Shown here: positions 45,601-57,780 of the stretch, piece after piece | Layout: every line of letters starts with the position of its first letter | Position numbering within the stretch: position 1 is the stretch's first letter | Source of the DNA: Beverwykella pulmonaria | Taxonomy: Eukaryota > Ascomycota > Dothideomycetes > Pleosporales > Melanommataceae | Assembly (NCBI GenBank): GCA_001599595.1 | Contig: BCHH01000020.1 | Span: forward strand, 234,060 to 298,059 | Direction of reading: 5' to 3' | DNA: 64,000 nucleotides | The notes under the pieces: model-generated | What the model saw: the letters and a program-made list of their open reading frames with translations, nothing else | What the model was told of the DNA's origin: nothing | The model's database searches: none | Made by a program: the position numbers and the translations under genes

Positions 45601-47645
45601 CAGGGTCATCGGGGTTCTTAATGATGCCTTGCGACGCCAGATATGCTATACCGGCTTTTGGGCTGTTGTTGAATTTGGCTGCGCCTTGAATAATGGTCTT
45701 CTTCCGAGCTCGCTGCTCACGGAGTACGTCGGCACTTGGAAATCCTTCAACGACAGGCTCATCGTCTAAACGGTCTGCAATGGATTGCACGAATCCAAGA
45801 AGGGCGTCCAAGCATAGCGGTGGCACATTGACAGTGCTCCAAGTAACGGAATCCGGGAATGCATTTCGGGAAAGCAAGCCAACGATATCCATGCACACAT
45901 CCCCGCGGTCAGTCTCGCAGTCATAGTTGACGAATAGCTCAACCATGAAAGAAGGTATTCGGACTAGGGCACCCAGATTTTCAACCATGGCCTCCCGAGC
46001 ATCAGGCTTTCGAGCGCCGCCCTCTAAGCCAAGCTTTTGACGGTCCTTTACCGGTACAGGTGTCGAGCGGCCACTGGCACTCTGCTGCTGTGGTGGCTGT
46101 TTGACAAGGCTTGGTGCTTGAGGTACACCTTCGTATAATGATGGCTCGATTCCAGGTTCCAATGGGATCTCGACTCGGGGGAAAAGGCAGGCTACTAAGT
46201 AGGACAAGTACAACTCTTGTTGTAGCTTGAGGACACTTCTGCAAGTTGCCAGGAGGGTTCCAGCAACGCGAAGAGACTCGTTAAGAATCGCCATATTATC
46301 TGACCGGACAAGCTGGAAGAGATGCCGGCATAGCGTGTCTTTCGCTAGATTCGCCAAGCTTGGATGGCTTGCTATGGATGGACCTGCAACCTCGAGGGCC
46401 ACATCCACGATTCGCAAGGCCATTACGCGCATGGTATCGGTATGTTGTCGGTCGTGGGGATCTAACAGATCGACCAACACCCGGAACAATTCCCGAATAG
46501 ATGGAAGAGAATAGGGTTTGATCTCAGCAGGAACTTGTGCCTGCGCTGGCTCTGTGGTTGCTGGAAGATCTACTGTGCTGCTCGCCAGGTTTGGGGCATT
46601 GCTGTCGGTATCATCGTGGCCCTTGTCCGACCCGCTGGGTTGTTGGCCCTCTTCCACTTTGGTTGGCGCTCCGACCGTCTCGCCATTCATAGATGGATCC
46701 ATTCTCAGAGCGTCTTCCTTGTCTTCTTCTTCCAGCTCTTGGTCCAATGCATTCAGCTCGTCCGGCGCTTCAATTTCTAGAGTCTTTAGTCTCTTGAATA
46801 TCACCTGGCACATTGACACCATCGCAATCTCGGCGGATCGACGCAGCAACTCGGAAAGTCTGGCCTGACAGCACATGCTGAGTCCCGTCTCCATCATTTC
46901 GCACACGCTCTCGTCACCCAACACCTCGCCTCCTGGTCCAGAGATCATGCCCTCCATAAGCTTGAGTATTCGTAGAAGCACAATCTCGTCAGCGGCAGAA
47001 TCGCTAGCCTCGAAACGGCAGTGTGTGATAGCAGAGGAGAGCTGCTGCATAGCTTCTGGGAGATGCGGAGAATCGTGGCCTATGATGTTGTAGGAGAGGA
47101 ATTTGGTAATGGCGATCAAGGCGAGTGATGTTATGGGCGCGGAGGTCGACGAGGAGCGGATCACCTGAAGGAAGGGGTGGAGCATCGAGGGGGTGTGAAA
47201 GGTCCTGATGTCTGTTCAGCGCATTAGTATAGCTCCAGAAAAAGACCCAGTAATTGTACACACCTTTGCATCCTTTGAGGTCGCTCCGGAGGCGTGCAAA
47301 GGCAGACATGAGAGGATTGTCTTGCATGCTTTTTCCCTTCTTCCCCCGCAATCCCCATCTGCTAGGGACAGCATCTTCCTGTTCTCCAGCTCCGCTCACA
47401 ATGCCTTGTCCTGTTCTATCACGCTTCTGTATGGTTGGTGTCTTATGCGAGGATCCTCCCAAGATAGCCGAGACCGAGGAGTGCGCCCAGCGGGCATGCT
47501 TTCGCATGGCAGACGTGACCGTTATACATTCTGTAATCACGAGAGCGACTGGATTGACTGCGACGGAGATGGGTCGGGGGTCGACGCTTGCAGTCACATC
47601 TTGCAGCGTATCCGGGGTGGTATCTTCACTCTCGCTGCTCGACAT
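42659..47645 (-). CDS. Gea/GBF1-type Arf guanine nucleotide exchange factor
   Basis: Golgi Arf activator of about 1575 residues that drives COPI coat assembly. Six exons: 47645-47264, 47211-44663, 44613-43583, 43533-43424, 43375-42993 and 42931-42659; all junctions GT-AG and in phase. The N-terminal half has the DCB and HUS regions (HUS-like VNYDCETDRGDV). The Sec7 domain spans about 628-815, with the catalytic glutamic finger FRLPGESALIERI near 720-732 and the MLNTDQHNPN block. The region before Sec7 (KKTIIQGAAKFN) is the GBF pattern rather than the BIG/Sec7 one. HDS-type helical repeats fill the C-terminal half, ending in a Lys/Glu-rich tail. A low-complexity acidic insert (about 280-350) separates the N-terminal domains. 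Whether it corresponds to Gea1 or Gea2 is not meaningful in a species that probably has one copy. Confidence 0.92.
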
Positions 47646-48502
47646 GCTGGAACGAGGGCTTTCGCGCGGAAAGTTGCGCGTTCGAAGGTGTTGGGTTGCG
47701 GTCGAGGTCTGCTTAGTTCCGGGACATAAAGTCTACATGTCCAGATCAGCACGTTTGAGCAACGATGGTCATACTTGTAGAATGGGTGCCTAAATATGAC
47801 GAGGGTATCCAAAACGAAAGGCGAGGTAGTCGAGAATGTGTCCTCTACGGAAGTGGCGCCAGAATGGTAGGCATCAGCAGTAGGGCTGCCAGCGACTTTT
47901 ACATTTGAGATGGAGGGCGCCAAGGCTCGCCGATGATCGTGGCTCACAGGAGAGGCCACCCTAGCCGCAGCTGACTACGCAATAGGGTCATAATGCCAAG
48001 TTACATGCGCATGTCGGATTTCTCGTCTAGCATATCACTCACAGTCACAATTGCACGAGTCTGTAAAGTTCAATGGCTCAATATTGGTACAAGCGCTGTG
48101 TCTCCGAGACGTCCCATGATGCAAGCTCTCTAGTATATAATGTATATACAACCCACAACCACCCAACTGCCTTCCGAAACGCCACAAATGAACGCGAAAA
48201 GCGAGCGGAAAAGCGCTTCACTGAATATTCTGTCTAGCGGGGGAGACCGGCTCAGCGAATTCGCTTGAAATCTCAAATAGCTCCAAAGCCACAATGATGC
48301 GGCAAGATGTTCCATAGACAAAGACCGTACATGGTGAATTAAAGTTGATATGCCGACGATGGGAGAGTTCCAGTCTCAAATGACGGTCGTTAGAAGTCGT
48401 TGTTGCGGACTTGGTACCCAATTATTCATCTACTCAATTTTCGGTCTAGGGCGTTGTTAGGGAATGTGCTTTTATAAACATCTAGGCAAGGCGTCGGACT
48501 AC
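47646..48502. other. Intergenic
   Basis: Promoter of the Arf GEF gene and 3' flank of the mannosyltransferase gene, both on the minus strand. No supported gene. An AT-rich stretch lies at about 48.12-48.16 kb. Confidence 0.4.
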
Positions 48503-50321
48503 TCACTGTACAGGCTGAGGTTTCGGCTTGTCATCCACCCCTCGTACATCGTGGATCTCATCTGGCTTGGGTTGCTCGGCATCTCTCTTGGGTTCTTCTT
48601 TCTCCTTTTGGGACTCCTCTTTAGTCTTTTCAGACTCTTTCTGTTTCTCCTGTTCCTTCTGTTTCTCCTGCTCCTTCTGTTTCTCCTGTTCCTTTTGTTT
48701 CTCTTTCTCTCTTTGCTTTTCTTTCTCCTTCTCCTTTGCCTCGTTCTTTTCTTGTTGGACCAGGTCTTGCACCTTTGCCTTATCCTTCTCCCAGTCGCTG
48801 GACTTGGAATCGAACGTATCCTTGATCTTGTCCAAACGCTCCTTCTTGGCTGCCTCTTCGGCTTCTTTGGCCTTGCGCTCTTTCTCCATTTCCTCCATGT
48901 GTCGGATGTCATCGACACTAGGCTCGTAAAGATGCCAGATGGTGTAATGCGGGAGACCGACAACCGAGAACTTCATACGCTTGGCCATCTGTACGCGCGT
49001 TAGCATTCCGAAACTGTAGCCAATCTTGAGAATCTTACCTTTCCAAATCCCTCGGTTTCGGCGTGCTTTTCAAAGCTGAAAGCAGGAAAGTGCACTCCAG
49101 AGCGAAACACCTTAGCCTTGGCGAGGATACTGACACCTCCAACACCGTCAATCTCCATCTCCATGTCTGGGTCTCCGTAAGGATCGCGCAGGTAGGCCAA
49201 ATGTGGTCGCCAGGTAGCGTACTCGGCATAGCCCTCCACAATAACGGCGTCTTCGTCTAGCGTATCTGCAAGAGCGAGAGCGGTCTCAGACTCCTGCCAC
49301 GAGTTCAAATCGTAGGGCTGCTCTCCTCCGAGCCAGTCAGGTAGTGGACGCCAAACGTCTACATGCATTTGTTAGCTGTGGAAGGAATACGGGCTGACGG
49401 GGGCCTTACTGGGAACGATGACGTCCTTGTTATGCCGCATTAGGTCCTCCAAGATAGTGAAGGGGGCAGTTTCCACATCGACGTCTCGCCAGTACACCCA
49501 GCTATGCGTTGGCCGCAGAGCAGCGCTCAGAAGCCAATTGCGGGCCTGGGCCATAGATTTTCGTCGGCCAGCCTGTGCGGCAAAACCATGTCTGCTCTCG
49601 ACATCCTGGTTGACCTTCTGTCCAAAATCCTTCTCCATGATTGAAATCTCTCCAAACTGTTGTTTCGGGTCTGGGTTCGCCTGCAGGTCACGCAGGTGGT
49701 CGGTCAGTTTCTGGATTGTATTGTCCTTGGAATCACCGACAAGGAACGCCAAGTCGATGAGGTTGTGGGGGTAGGTCAGATTTTTCAGATGGCCGAAGAA
49801 CATGTCGAGATGTGGTGCAGCATCACGCAGAGGAGCGCAAAGCAGTATCCTCTCCTCCCTCTCCCACCCCCTCGCTGTTCCTTGGACATTGTTCAGGTCA
49901 TAGTATCGGACCGTTTCTAGCTGTGCATCCTCCGATGAGGTGAAGAAACTGAGAGGCCCTGAGCCTAGATTCGGCCGCAGGTTGGGGAAGAAAAAGAAAA
50001 GGGCGAGGAAAAAAAGGGAGCCGGCGGCCAGTATTCGCTGTATTAGCTGTCTGCGCCGCCGCAAACTGGGCTGTGATCGCGGTTGGAATCTACAGCGGCA
50101 ATCAAGGTTAGTATTATGTCGCTGCGAGTGAATGTGGTGGGGAAGTATCGGCGAGAACTTGGAACGGAGAGGCATGCTGAAGATGGCGGCGGCCGAACGT
50201 ACTTGTGAGGTTGGATGGAGAAGGTGCCGCTTCCGCCCATGGACGGATATGCTGCATGCCCGTTGGAATAGACATGGCGATGCATTTTCCCCTTAGGCGA
50301 CGATGAATGTAAGGGTAGCAT
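48503..50321 (-). CDS. ANP1: Anp1/Mnn9/Van1-family alpha-mannosyltransferase
   Basis: Type II Golgi glycosyltransferase of the mannan polymerase complexes, 534 residues. Exons 50321-50203, 50089-49410, 49358-49039 and 48988-48503. A short cytosolic N-terminus is followed by one membrane anchor (ILAAGSLFFLALFFFFP) and a lumenal GT62 domain. The metal-binding acidic motif is seen in WVYWRDVDVETAP; other family blocks are ILLCAPLRDAA, EGYAEYATWR and, at the start of exon 4, MAKRMKFSVVGLPHYTIWH. The first intron was chosen because it joins the basic anchor region in phase; without it an ATG at 50175 would open a different N-terminus. The C-terminus is a 110-residue Lys/Glu/Gln-rich tail with six-residue repeats. 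Assignment to Anp1 within Anp1/Mnn9/Van1 is likely but not certain. Confidence 0.87.
48636..48712 (-). repeat. In-frame 18-nt repeat coding for KEQEKQ-type units
   Basis: Near-identical 18-nt units (CTTCTGTTTCTCCTGCTC on the plus strand, with one or two changes) follow each other in the mannosyltransferase tail and code for Lys/Glu/Gln hexapeptides. Repeat number is likely to vary between strains. Confidence 0.7.
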
Positions 50322-52554
50322 CCAGAGGGGCGTGTCTAAAAAGTCGGGTCGCCCTGAGATATCCCTTGAGCACCCCCGGTCACCTTCGACCCGCCAGATG
50401 ACGGCAGCGCAGTGCGAGGTGCGACAATTCCAGGGCTGGTCTCGAGGACTCGGATGCGGCGGGCAAATTGATGGCGGCGACGGCCACGGCGAGAGATGCG
50501 AGGGTGTGTCGAAGGAAGGCGAGGTGAGGTTGCTTGGATGGCAGCCGCACAGGGCTCTGTGTACGACGGTCTTGGCTGGCGACTTATTTCGCTAATGAGG
50601 CCACCGTTGGCATCTGGAGAGGTGATAGCCCTAGTGGCGCGTGCGGCGCAGTACGCGACGACGGGCAGGACAAGTAAGAGCTAGGGGCAACGAATACACG
50701 GAGGCGCAAGGAAATCTGCAGGACTTGTTTTGGGCACAATTGCAGAGAGATGCAGCGAGGAGACTGAAGCTGGGCGCGCCAAGCCAGGCCTACTAGCATC
50801 GACGTTTCAGCACGAGAACGTCGAGGTCGAACATGAGGTCACCAAAAGAAATGAATTGCGGGAATTGCGGGTCGAGTGCATTTTGCTTCTGGGTGCACGG
50901 AGACGATGGGAAGTTCTGTTGTGGTAATTCGGGCTGGTGCCGAAATTAGAAATCCCCTATCTGATGATGTTTCGTATCAGCTCGCTACTTGTGGTACCGA
51001 GTTGCAACATCAAATGCTGACATCCTTGGACATCTGATGCACGCGTGATAGCAGCAGAAAAGCATTGGGTTTGAGCTTCATGTCATTTCTCTATGTAGCT
51101 ATTGGGTTACAATAATCAGACTATTGGTCTCTGTCCTTTTCCTTAATTCCGCCATCCGCTCAATTTCCTGATAAACAAGACCAGAGTTGTTTGATTCCCT
51201 GTACGAGCTGAATCAGCAAACGTCGAGTAAATTGATAATGAATTGAAGGGGGAAAATTCAGAGCTCAGATAAGCCGTTATAGTCATGCTCCGCCACCGGC
51301 CTCCGGTCGAGACAGTCCAGGACGAACTACCCCAACCTTTGGCTCAAAGACCGCAATTACACGCTGTCGGACGAGCCTTCAGCAAAACTCCACAACTCGT
51401 CATCCCAGCCGAGACTGGTAGAGTGCGAGAGGGCGACCCGGCAGCAGAGGAATCATTGAATGGATAAGCTAAGTTTTCATCCTGGCGAGAGAAGAGGAAA
51501 GACTCAGGCTTACCTGGGACATAGTCGGGTTGAGCAACTGGTGCGGGTATATAGTACCTGAAAGACCGTTAGTCAATATAAGTTTGACATAATAAATCTT
51601 GGAAACATGGTAAAGAAGCAATGATCAGAAATTTGGTAAGGTATAAGGTTTCGTCAATGAAGTTCAGTAGCAGAACTGTAAAAATGATACAATCATCATG
51701 AAAGCTGGTGTGTCGCATAGCAAGGAAAAGTGAGTGAGCTTACTAGAGTCAGATGTAGCCACCGCATGAACTGTACCTAGTCAGCCAAACAGAGATGCAG
51801 ATCGCCAAGACACTGTATGCTTCAGGCAAATTGCAGTGTTTCCAGATTCTGGTGTTTCAACCATGAGGCCGTCATGAAGCCAAGGGCCCGTGCTGAGATG
51901 CACTTGGACTAAATGTTTCCACCGAATCAAAATTTCTTGCAAACGGTGACCTAAGGGCTGGCAGCAACCTTGTGGGTTGAATGCTACGACGGCAGTCTAC
52001 ACCACGCCATCACCTCCGAGTGAGCAATTTGGAGAACGACAAGACCTCAGCCAGAGGTTGAAGGATCAGCTTGGCTTTGTGAAAGTCCCGCGATATCTGC
52101 CAGTAGGACTATTACGTGACGTAGTGGAAGAGTTCGCTCAGAGGAGACGGTACGGAGTACAACGCATTCTGCATTGTATACTACATCCGATAGTTTCGGT
52201 TACCTATATGGAGTCAGCTGGCAATGCCTTGCGACTAACCCAGAATCGCGCAGAGAAAAGGCTGAAATCAGACGGTGGTGCATGTTGTTATTGCTCACAT
52301 GAGATCGCAGAAACAATCAGAAAGTATCAATCATAAGAGCAATGTAAGGGACAAAGAGATGGAGAGTGCCGTACCTTGACTTCGAGAGGAATGTGTTGCG
52401 GATTTGAGAGTGGACGGGGGACGGAGGTAAGAGCTTCGAATTTTCTTTACTGTCGGCAATTCTTGGCGGGAGATCACCTTAGTCAGCAATCTTCAGTCTT
52501 CTTTTGAACCTTGGACTTTTGACATACCTTCAGAGCAACAATAATTCGCCCACA
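50322..52554. other. Long region with no identified gene; possible spliced minus-strand transcript
   Basis: No recognised protein is coded here. On the minus strand a chain of good splice signals is visible: an acceptor before 51778, donor after about 51744, acceptor at about 51570 (GACTAACGG branch), donor GTAAGC at about 51514 and acceptor at about 51472. The small exons between them allow more than one frame and none is clearly coding. On the plus strand, a 119-codon frame at 51977-52336 has no recognisable domain. The right-hand edge should contain the MTR3 promoter. Confidence 0.35.
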
Positions 52555-53690
52555 ATGAATACAGATAGGAGGAGAATCAACGCCCCGAGTGGCGGGACAT
52601 CAGCACCAATCTTTACGAGGACTATCAAGGAGGCCGGATATCTTCAATCGTTGCGACCAGCGCGCACAAGAGGTTCTAATGAACCCCGCAAGATCTGTGA
52701 GTACCTCGAACTCTACCATTCTTACTTGCTTGGGAGCTTTCTACGGTGACCTCCTTCCATTTCTTCAAATTTTCTATTCTTTTTACCTTCATGCTCTTCT
52801 CTGTCAGCAAAGCTGCCCCCTCAAAGACTTTAGACTAACACAACCCCACAGTCCTACAAACCTCCATAATCCCTTCAGCCTCCGGTTCCGCCTACCTCGA
52901 GATCCCCTCTTCATCCAGTACCTCTCCACCGAAGACCCTGATACCGTCTTCCTCCTCTCTAAAAATAACCGCCTCAATCCAAGGTCCCAAGCCCCTCCCA
53001 CGCTCCGCGCCCTTCAGTCCCACCCTCCTCCTTACCACAACCGTAAAGTTTGCACCCTTTGCCTCCCGCGCCCGGCGAGGTTACATCCGCGACAGTATCG
53101 AGCGCGATCTCGGTGTGCATCTGGAGACTGCGCTGCGGGGCGTGATTATCGGGGAGAGATGGCCGAAGAGCGGGGTGGAGGTTGTAGTTACGGTGTTGGA
53201 AGGGGATGAGGATGCGTGGTGGGGGGATGGAATGGCGAATGGAGGAGGTGGAGGGTGGGGAGCGCTGAATGTGCTTGCGGGATGCATTACAGTTGCGGGG
53301 GCCGCGATTGCAGATGCAGGGATTGATTGTGTGGATGTGGTTTCTGGGGGCGTCGCTGCTATTGTCCGGAATCCAGACGGAAAGAGTGGGGATATGTTGG
53401 TCAGGGTACTGGATCCTTGCCCGGCGGAACACCAGCATATTGTTGCTGCGTGTGCAGTGGGGTATTTAGCTGGGAGGGATGAGATCACCGAGATTTGGAT
53501 GAAGGGCGATGTAGGTGCCGAGCTGGAGGAGTTAATCGAGGGAGCTACGCATGCAGCGGTGGGAAGTCTGTCGGTGCTAAGAGAGGTGTTGTTGGAGGCT
53601 GTGGAAGTCAAGATCAAAGGGCAGGCGCTGCAGGAGGGTGAGGAGATCGATAAGAAAAGTCAGGAACACGACGTTGAGATGACGGGTTGA
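52555..53690 (+). CDS. MTR3: MTR3, RNA exosome core subunit
   Basis: RNase PH-fold ring subunit of the nuclear and cytoplasmic 3'-5' RNA exosome, 326 residues. Exons 52555-52696 and 52852-53690. The 155-nt intron splits the diagnostic N-terminal block, and joining gives RKIFLQTSIIPSASGSAYLE in phase, which identifies the protein. Further family blocks are GPKPLPRSAPFSP, KFAPFASRARRGYIRD, ERDLGVHLETALRGVII and GWGALNVLAGCITVAGAA. The eukaryotic ring subunits have lost catalysis, so it is structural. A Gly-rich insertion follows the ALRG block. The start is the first ATG and gives MNTDRRRINAPSGG, as in relatives. Confidence 0.92.
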
Positions 53691-54219
53691 GCAAGGGCAT
53701 CACACATTCCCTATCAATGTTATAGGAGGAGAGGTGTAGGGATGATTATATGATTGCATAGCGCTGGCGTTAGGACGAGAGGATATACCAAAAAGCTTCC
53801 TCATGTATCTAAAGAACTGCTTATAAAATGTTCGACTGATTCGCCATAAGATGAGCGTCCATGAAGGAACAGTGAAGCATTCAAATTCTCCAACTTATGA
53901 AGCTTCCAAAAAGCCAACCCATAATATCCGTGACGCCACCGTAAGTAGTTGCTTCCGATCAACTGATGGAGCGCCGTCCAAAAGTCACTTCAAGCAAACA
54001 CTTCTAAAAGGTAAGAAAGAAAGGGGAGGGGATAGACATCGAGGCCAGCCACTGCAAGACCCGTGAGCCAATGCTGCCAATTTAGACATTCAATGCACAT
54101 ATATACTCCAGTATCGCAACCCCTCATCTGCAGTCCACGACTCTGATATCTTCGAACCAAGTGCTCACTCCCACATCCTCCATTAGCCACACTTCACACC
54201 TCCACCATACAAACCCTCA
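53691..54219. other. Convergent intergenic region
   Basis: Between the 3' ends of MTR3 and the small HTH-like gene. If the donor overlapping the stop of the small gene is used, another exon of that gene could lie here; none is convincing. Confidence 0.4.
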
Positions 54220-54765
54220 TCACTTACGCTCCTTCGCCACCTCCTTATCTGTTCTGCCCGAATGCTTGATGCATGACCATAGGAAGTCATACGCCGTCGG
54301 GCCTGAGGCCTTGCCGTCGGTCATGGCTTGCTTGAGGCGGGACCACCGCTTGGTGACTGCGCCGCTCTTGACTAAAACCGAAATCATTGCATTGGCATAA
54401 TCTTGATAAGGGAATGGAGATAGGGCGCTGCCGCTGTGGCGAGCTGAAAGCGCTTTGCAATGGGAGTGAGGGGTGAAGACAGTATTTACTTACGGTTCAG
54501 TGCCTTGCCAACGGCACCAATGTCAATCTGTGAAGCTCAAGTCAGCATTTCTCTCAAAGTAGGACCCTCTGCAAGCGAACACAAGACGTTAAGAAGCTCA
54601 ACTGGGTCCTACTGTAGCTTCCGATTCCGCTGAAGCGTTCGCCCCCAGTCACACCCGTCATCCAAGCCAGCAAAGGACAGAAAGTAAGTCAACACTTACA
54701 CCCGTGTTCCCTCCTGCCGTGAGGACAAGGTACAGGTGCTGGATATTCTCTTCGTCTGTAGGCAT
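54220..54765 (-). CDS. Small HTH/Myb-like protein
   Basis: Short fungal protein, 83 residues in three exons (54765-54700, 54527-54494, 54371-54220), with introns of 172 and 122 nt. Joining gives MPTDEENIQHLYLVLTAGG, then IDIGAVGKALNL, then KSGAVTKRWSRLKQAM. This matches, from memory, a common group of small ascomycete proteins with a helix-turn-helix pattern (…V..AL.L..GAV.KRWSRLK). The C-terminus (YDFLWSCIKHSG) is also typical. The role is unknown; DNA binding is suggested by the basic predicted recognition helix. The stop codon TGA is part of a perfect GTAAGTGA donor sequence, so a longer isoform is possible. The middle exon is only 34 nt. Confidence 0.72.
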
Positions 54766-55316
54766 CTTGTCTCCAGCTATTTCGAGACTTGACCCTCGAA
54801 ATCCACAAGTGAGCGAAGGAGAAGAGGAGAAGAGAGAAATGGGCATGTCTCGAGGCATGTTTGGGTGAAGGACAGCAAACCGAGAAGTCGTTTCTTAGCA
54901 ACTTTCGCGACAGTGACAACGACAACAACGAAGGGGGCGGTGAATTCGACAAGTCAAGGTGAAAGGGAGAATCGGTCCCCACTGTATGGTCGAAGCGGCG
55001 TGGTGGCTTCGACTCTCTTCACCTGCAGCCGGAGCAAACATTTTGCTGGTTTAGGGAGACTCAAGCATTATTCAATTGGTTGGCGCTATCTTCGGTCCGT
55101 TGACGACAGCCTGGCAGGACGCCAAAAGGTTGGTTTTGACTTGCTTAGTGTTACCATGGAATTTTGAGTTGACTATGTGTTAGTGGTAATGTCTCTGTGG
55201 AAGTGCAGGAGAGTGTTTCAAGGAGGTTGGTAGGATGGCATGTGCAAATACACTGCGCGAAGTGGATACCTATATTCAAACATAAAGACACCAACTCCAT
55301 ACCCCCTCCCTTGCAC
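54766..55316. other. Intergenic
   Basis: Promoter of the small HTH-like gene and 3' flank of EXO84. No supported gene. Confidence 0.4.
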
Positions 55317-57487
55317 TCAAGCACTGACCCCCAACCCAATCGGTTTCTGCACCTCAACCTCCATGCCCTTCCCAATGAGATCCGTAAAATCAAACCCGAC
55401 ATCCCTCAACATAGCCGCATGGTCATGCGCCTGGTCCATGCACTCTTTCCATAACGGACTCCTCTGATCCACACTACTCAACTGCCTCGCTAGAATCGCA
55501 TTGAAAGCGTCAACGTGCTCTTTCGCCCATTTTACACAAGCCGACATCAGCACTTGGGGGAAACATTGTTGATAGATGTCGATGGTATTCTTGATGATGG
55601 AGAAGTAGATGAAGGAGATTTGGAAGATGTAGTCGGGGAGGTTGCCTTCGAAGATGCATTGTCTGTTTTTGCGTCAGCGTGCGGCTCGACAGTGTGATCG
55701 AATGCTTTGAAAGTGACATACCGCGACCGTGTCCTGATGACTTCACTTCGTGCCTCCAGATATGCCTCACGTGCACGATCCTCAAAACCAAGCCGGACCA
55801 CCCAAGTGACATGCTTCTTGACCGAGGAGATCCAGTTGTTGTTCTCCACGAGCTGTTGGATCAACACATTCGCAAGCTTTGCAGCGCGCTCATTCACCTT
55901 GAACGTCACAATCTCCTGGGCCATAGCATTGCCCCTGATGTTCTTGGCCAAAGCCTTGAGTCGTTCCACCTTCTTGACGGCATCTTCAAAGCGCTGTAGC
56001 GCAATCTCGATATCGAGGTCGTCCAGCTGGCCTTCTACCCATCGAATATTCTGCTGCGTTCCATCCACGTCGAAGAGCATGCTGGCTCGGTTATTGGCAA
56101 CGTTATCTGAGAGACTTTCCATTAAATTCGTTTTCTTCAGGATGTTGGGATCTCTCGTGGCGAAATAATTCACCGAGTCCTGGGCCTTTCCCACTTCTAC
56201 ACTTTCGGCCTCTTGGCTCTTTCGTAGGTCTTCCAGCGCCTTCCGGAAGGTGGAGAGCATGGTTGTCTTTTCGCTAGCCTCTCCTTGGTAAACGCAGTAG
56301 GTAAATGATTCGCTTCCCACACGGATGTTGATGGCTTCCGAGCCGCCATCGCTTCCTTGCCCACTGGGTCTGGTGCGCGCAGATATGTCTGCGATCTGGA
56401 CATCTTGGAGCGGCCAACATCGCTGAGCCACCAGCTCCTTGCCTGAACTCTTCTTCTCACGCGAGGTCTGGCTAGCCGCGTCGTTTCGCTGCTTCTTCTC
56501 CACGGCTATCATCAAGTGGTCGTTCAGCAGAATCAGATGGACCCGTCGCCGGGCTTTCCACGTCGCAGCGTTCAGTTCGACCCACTTCCTCGACTCCCAC
56601 ACGATGTGCCGTCCGGGTATGGCGGGCAGGTACTTCTGCGACCCTTCGACCCGTTTCCACAGCTCCTGCAGATGGGAGTTCCATAGCGCTTCCAGATTGG
56701 CGACCGAGCTCCTGTTCGCAGCCTTGCGAGCCGTAATCATGTCCCCGTTCGTGCTCGCCGCGGACGTGGTCTGGCCCAGCGTGCCCGTCAGCTCGGACAT
56801 GAGCTGTCGAAGCGTGCGCATCTCGCTCTTGAGCTTCTCCGCCTCTTTGCTAATCTTGATGAATTGTGTGCGGTTCTGGTACACATTGTTCTGGAGTTGC
56901 TGCGAGGTGTCCCTCTTGCTTTTGCGGAGGTCGTCTTCGAAGCGGCGGATGTCGTCTTCGGAGGCGTCGGCGAGGATTTTGCCCACATCTGTTTCCCTGG
57001 TCAATGCACATGCAGCCAGAGGGCTTCGGCCTCACTCACATTGTTCCGACCTGAGGTTGGGATCCCGCAACGCATTCATATCCACCTTGAGTCTCGGCCC
57101 ATCCGAGGTTCCAGGCGGCCTTCCCTCTCGACTCGGCGGCGGAGGATTCCTGAACTGGCTCGGAATCTGGGGCAGCGCGCCCAGCTCTCCATTCCCAAAG
57201 TCGGTAGGCAGCTGTAGCTTCTGCGAGTACCTCCGTTTCACAAGATCGGCGGTCTTGTCGGGCCGCTGTGGCCTCTCCCGGGGCGCCTCGAGCCTCTTTC
57301 CGGACCGGTTGGAGTCTATAGACGGCCGCCCAGAGCTTGAGAGGGTGGCTGTGGCAATGCCGGTGGGCATGGGACCACTGATCTGTCGCGGCGCGCTGAC
57401 GCTGATTTCCTTGTTCTTGCCGGGCTTGGGGCGCTTCTCTTTGGACTTCTTGCGCAGCGAGATGCCCTTGCTCTTTTCCTCGGACAT
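55317..57487 (-). CDS. EXO84: EXO84, exocyst complex subunit
   Basis: Subunit of the exocyst that tethers secretory vesicles to the plasma membrane, 686 residues. Exons 57487-57040, 56988-55722 and 55662-55317. The first intron has two possible acceptors; the second one gives LRSEQYVGKILADASEDDIRRFEDDL, which matches the family. Order of parts: Ser/Pro-rich basic N-terminus (1-150), coiled coil (about 160-230), PH domain (about 270-400, with HIVWESRKWVELN and HLILLNDHLMIAVEKK), and the C-terminal helical exocyst domain (DPNILKKTNLMESLSDNVANN onward). The second junction keeps phase at ...RTRSR-QCIFEGNL. The PH domain implies phosphoinositide or Rho-type contacts, by family. Divergent from TOM20 with a 293-bp gap. 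Confidence 0.92.
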
Positions 57488-57780
57488 GGTGTGGGCACTG
57501 TGCAGATGTGTGCAGGTCTGCGATCTAGGGTGGATGGGGTGGGGGGTGATTGATTCACTGTACGTGGCATGGTTTGAGAGCTCTCCGTAACGTTCGTCGT
57601 GAGAGCTCGGGCCCGTCTAGTGCCGTGGCTCCCCTGCAAAAGTTCGTTGGCTCGGACCCTATGCGACATCACCACTGCCAGATTCTTTCGTCGCCAACAC
57701 CTAATTCCCCCCCGGCGACCCCCCTCCTCCCGAACTCCCACTCACACACCTGCGTGTCTCTAATTCGGCTTCCCTACAGC
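57488..57780. promoter_or_regulatory. Short divergent promoter between EXO84 and TOM20
   Basis: 293 bp serve two outward-facing genes. The TOM20 side is rich in C and CT runs just before the start codon. No specific factor site is certain. Confidence 0.5.

Noticed and set aside
48464..49003. Leu/Phe-rich plus-strand frame resembling a membrane protein
   Set aside because: It is the reverse complement of the Lys/Glu/Gln-rich tail of the mannosyltransferase gene.
56439..57590. 383-codon plus-strand frame
   Set aside because: It lies antisense to EXO84, whose coding frame has strong family matches; no domain is visible in the antisense frame.
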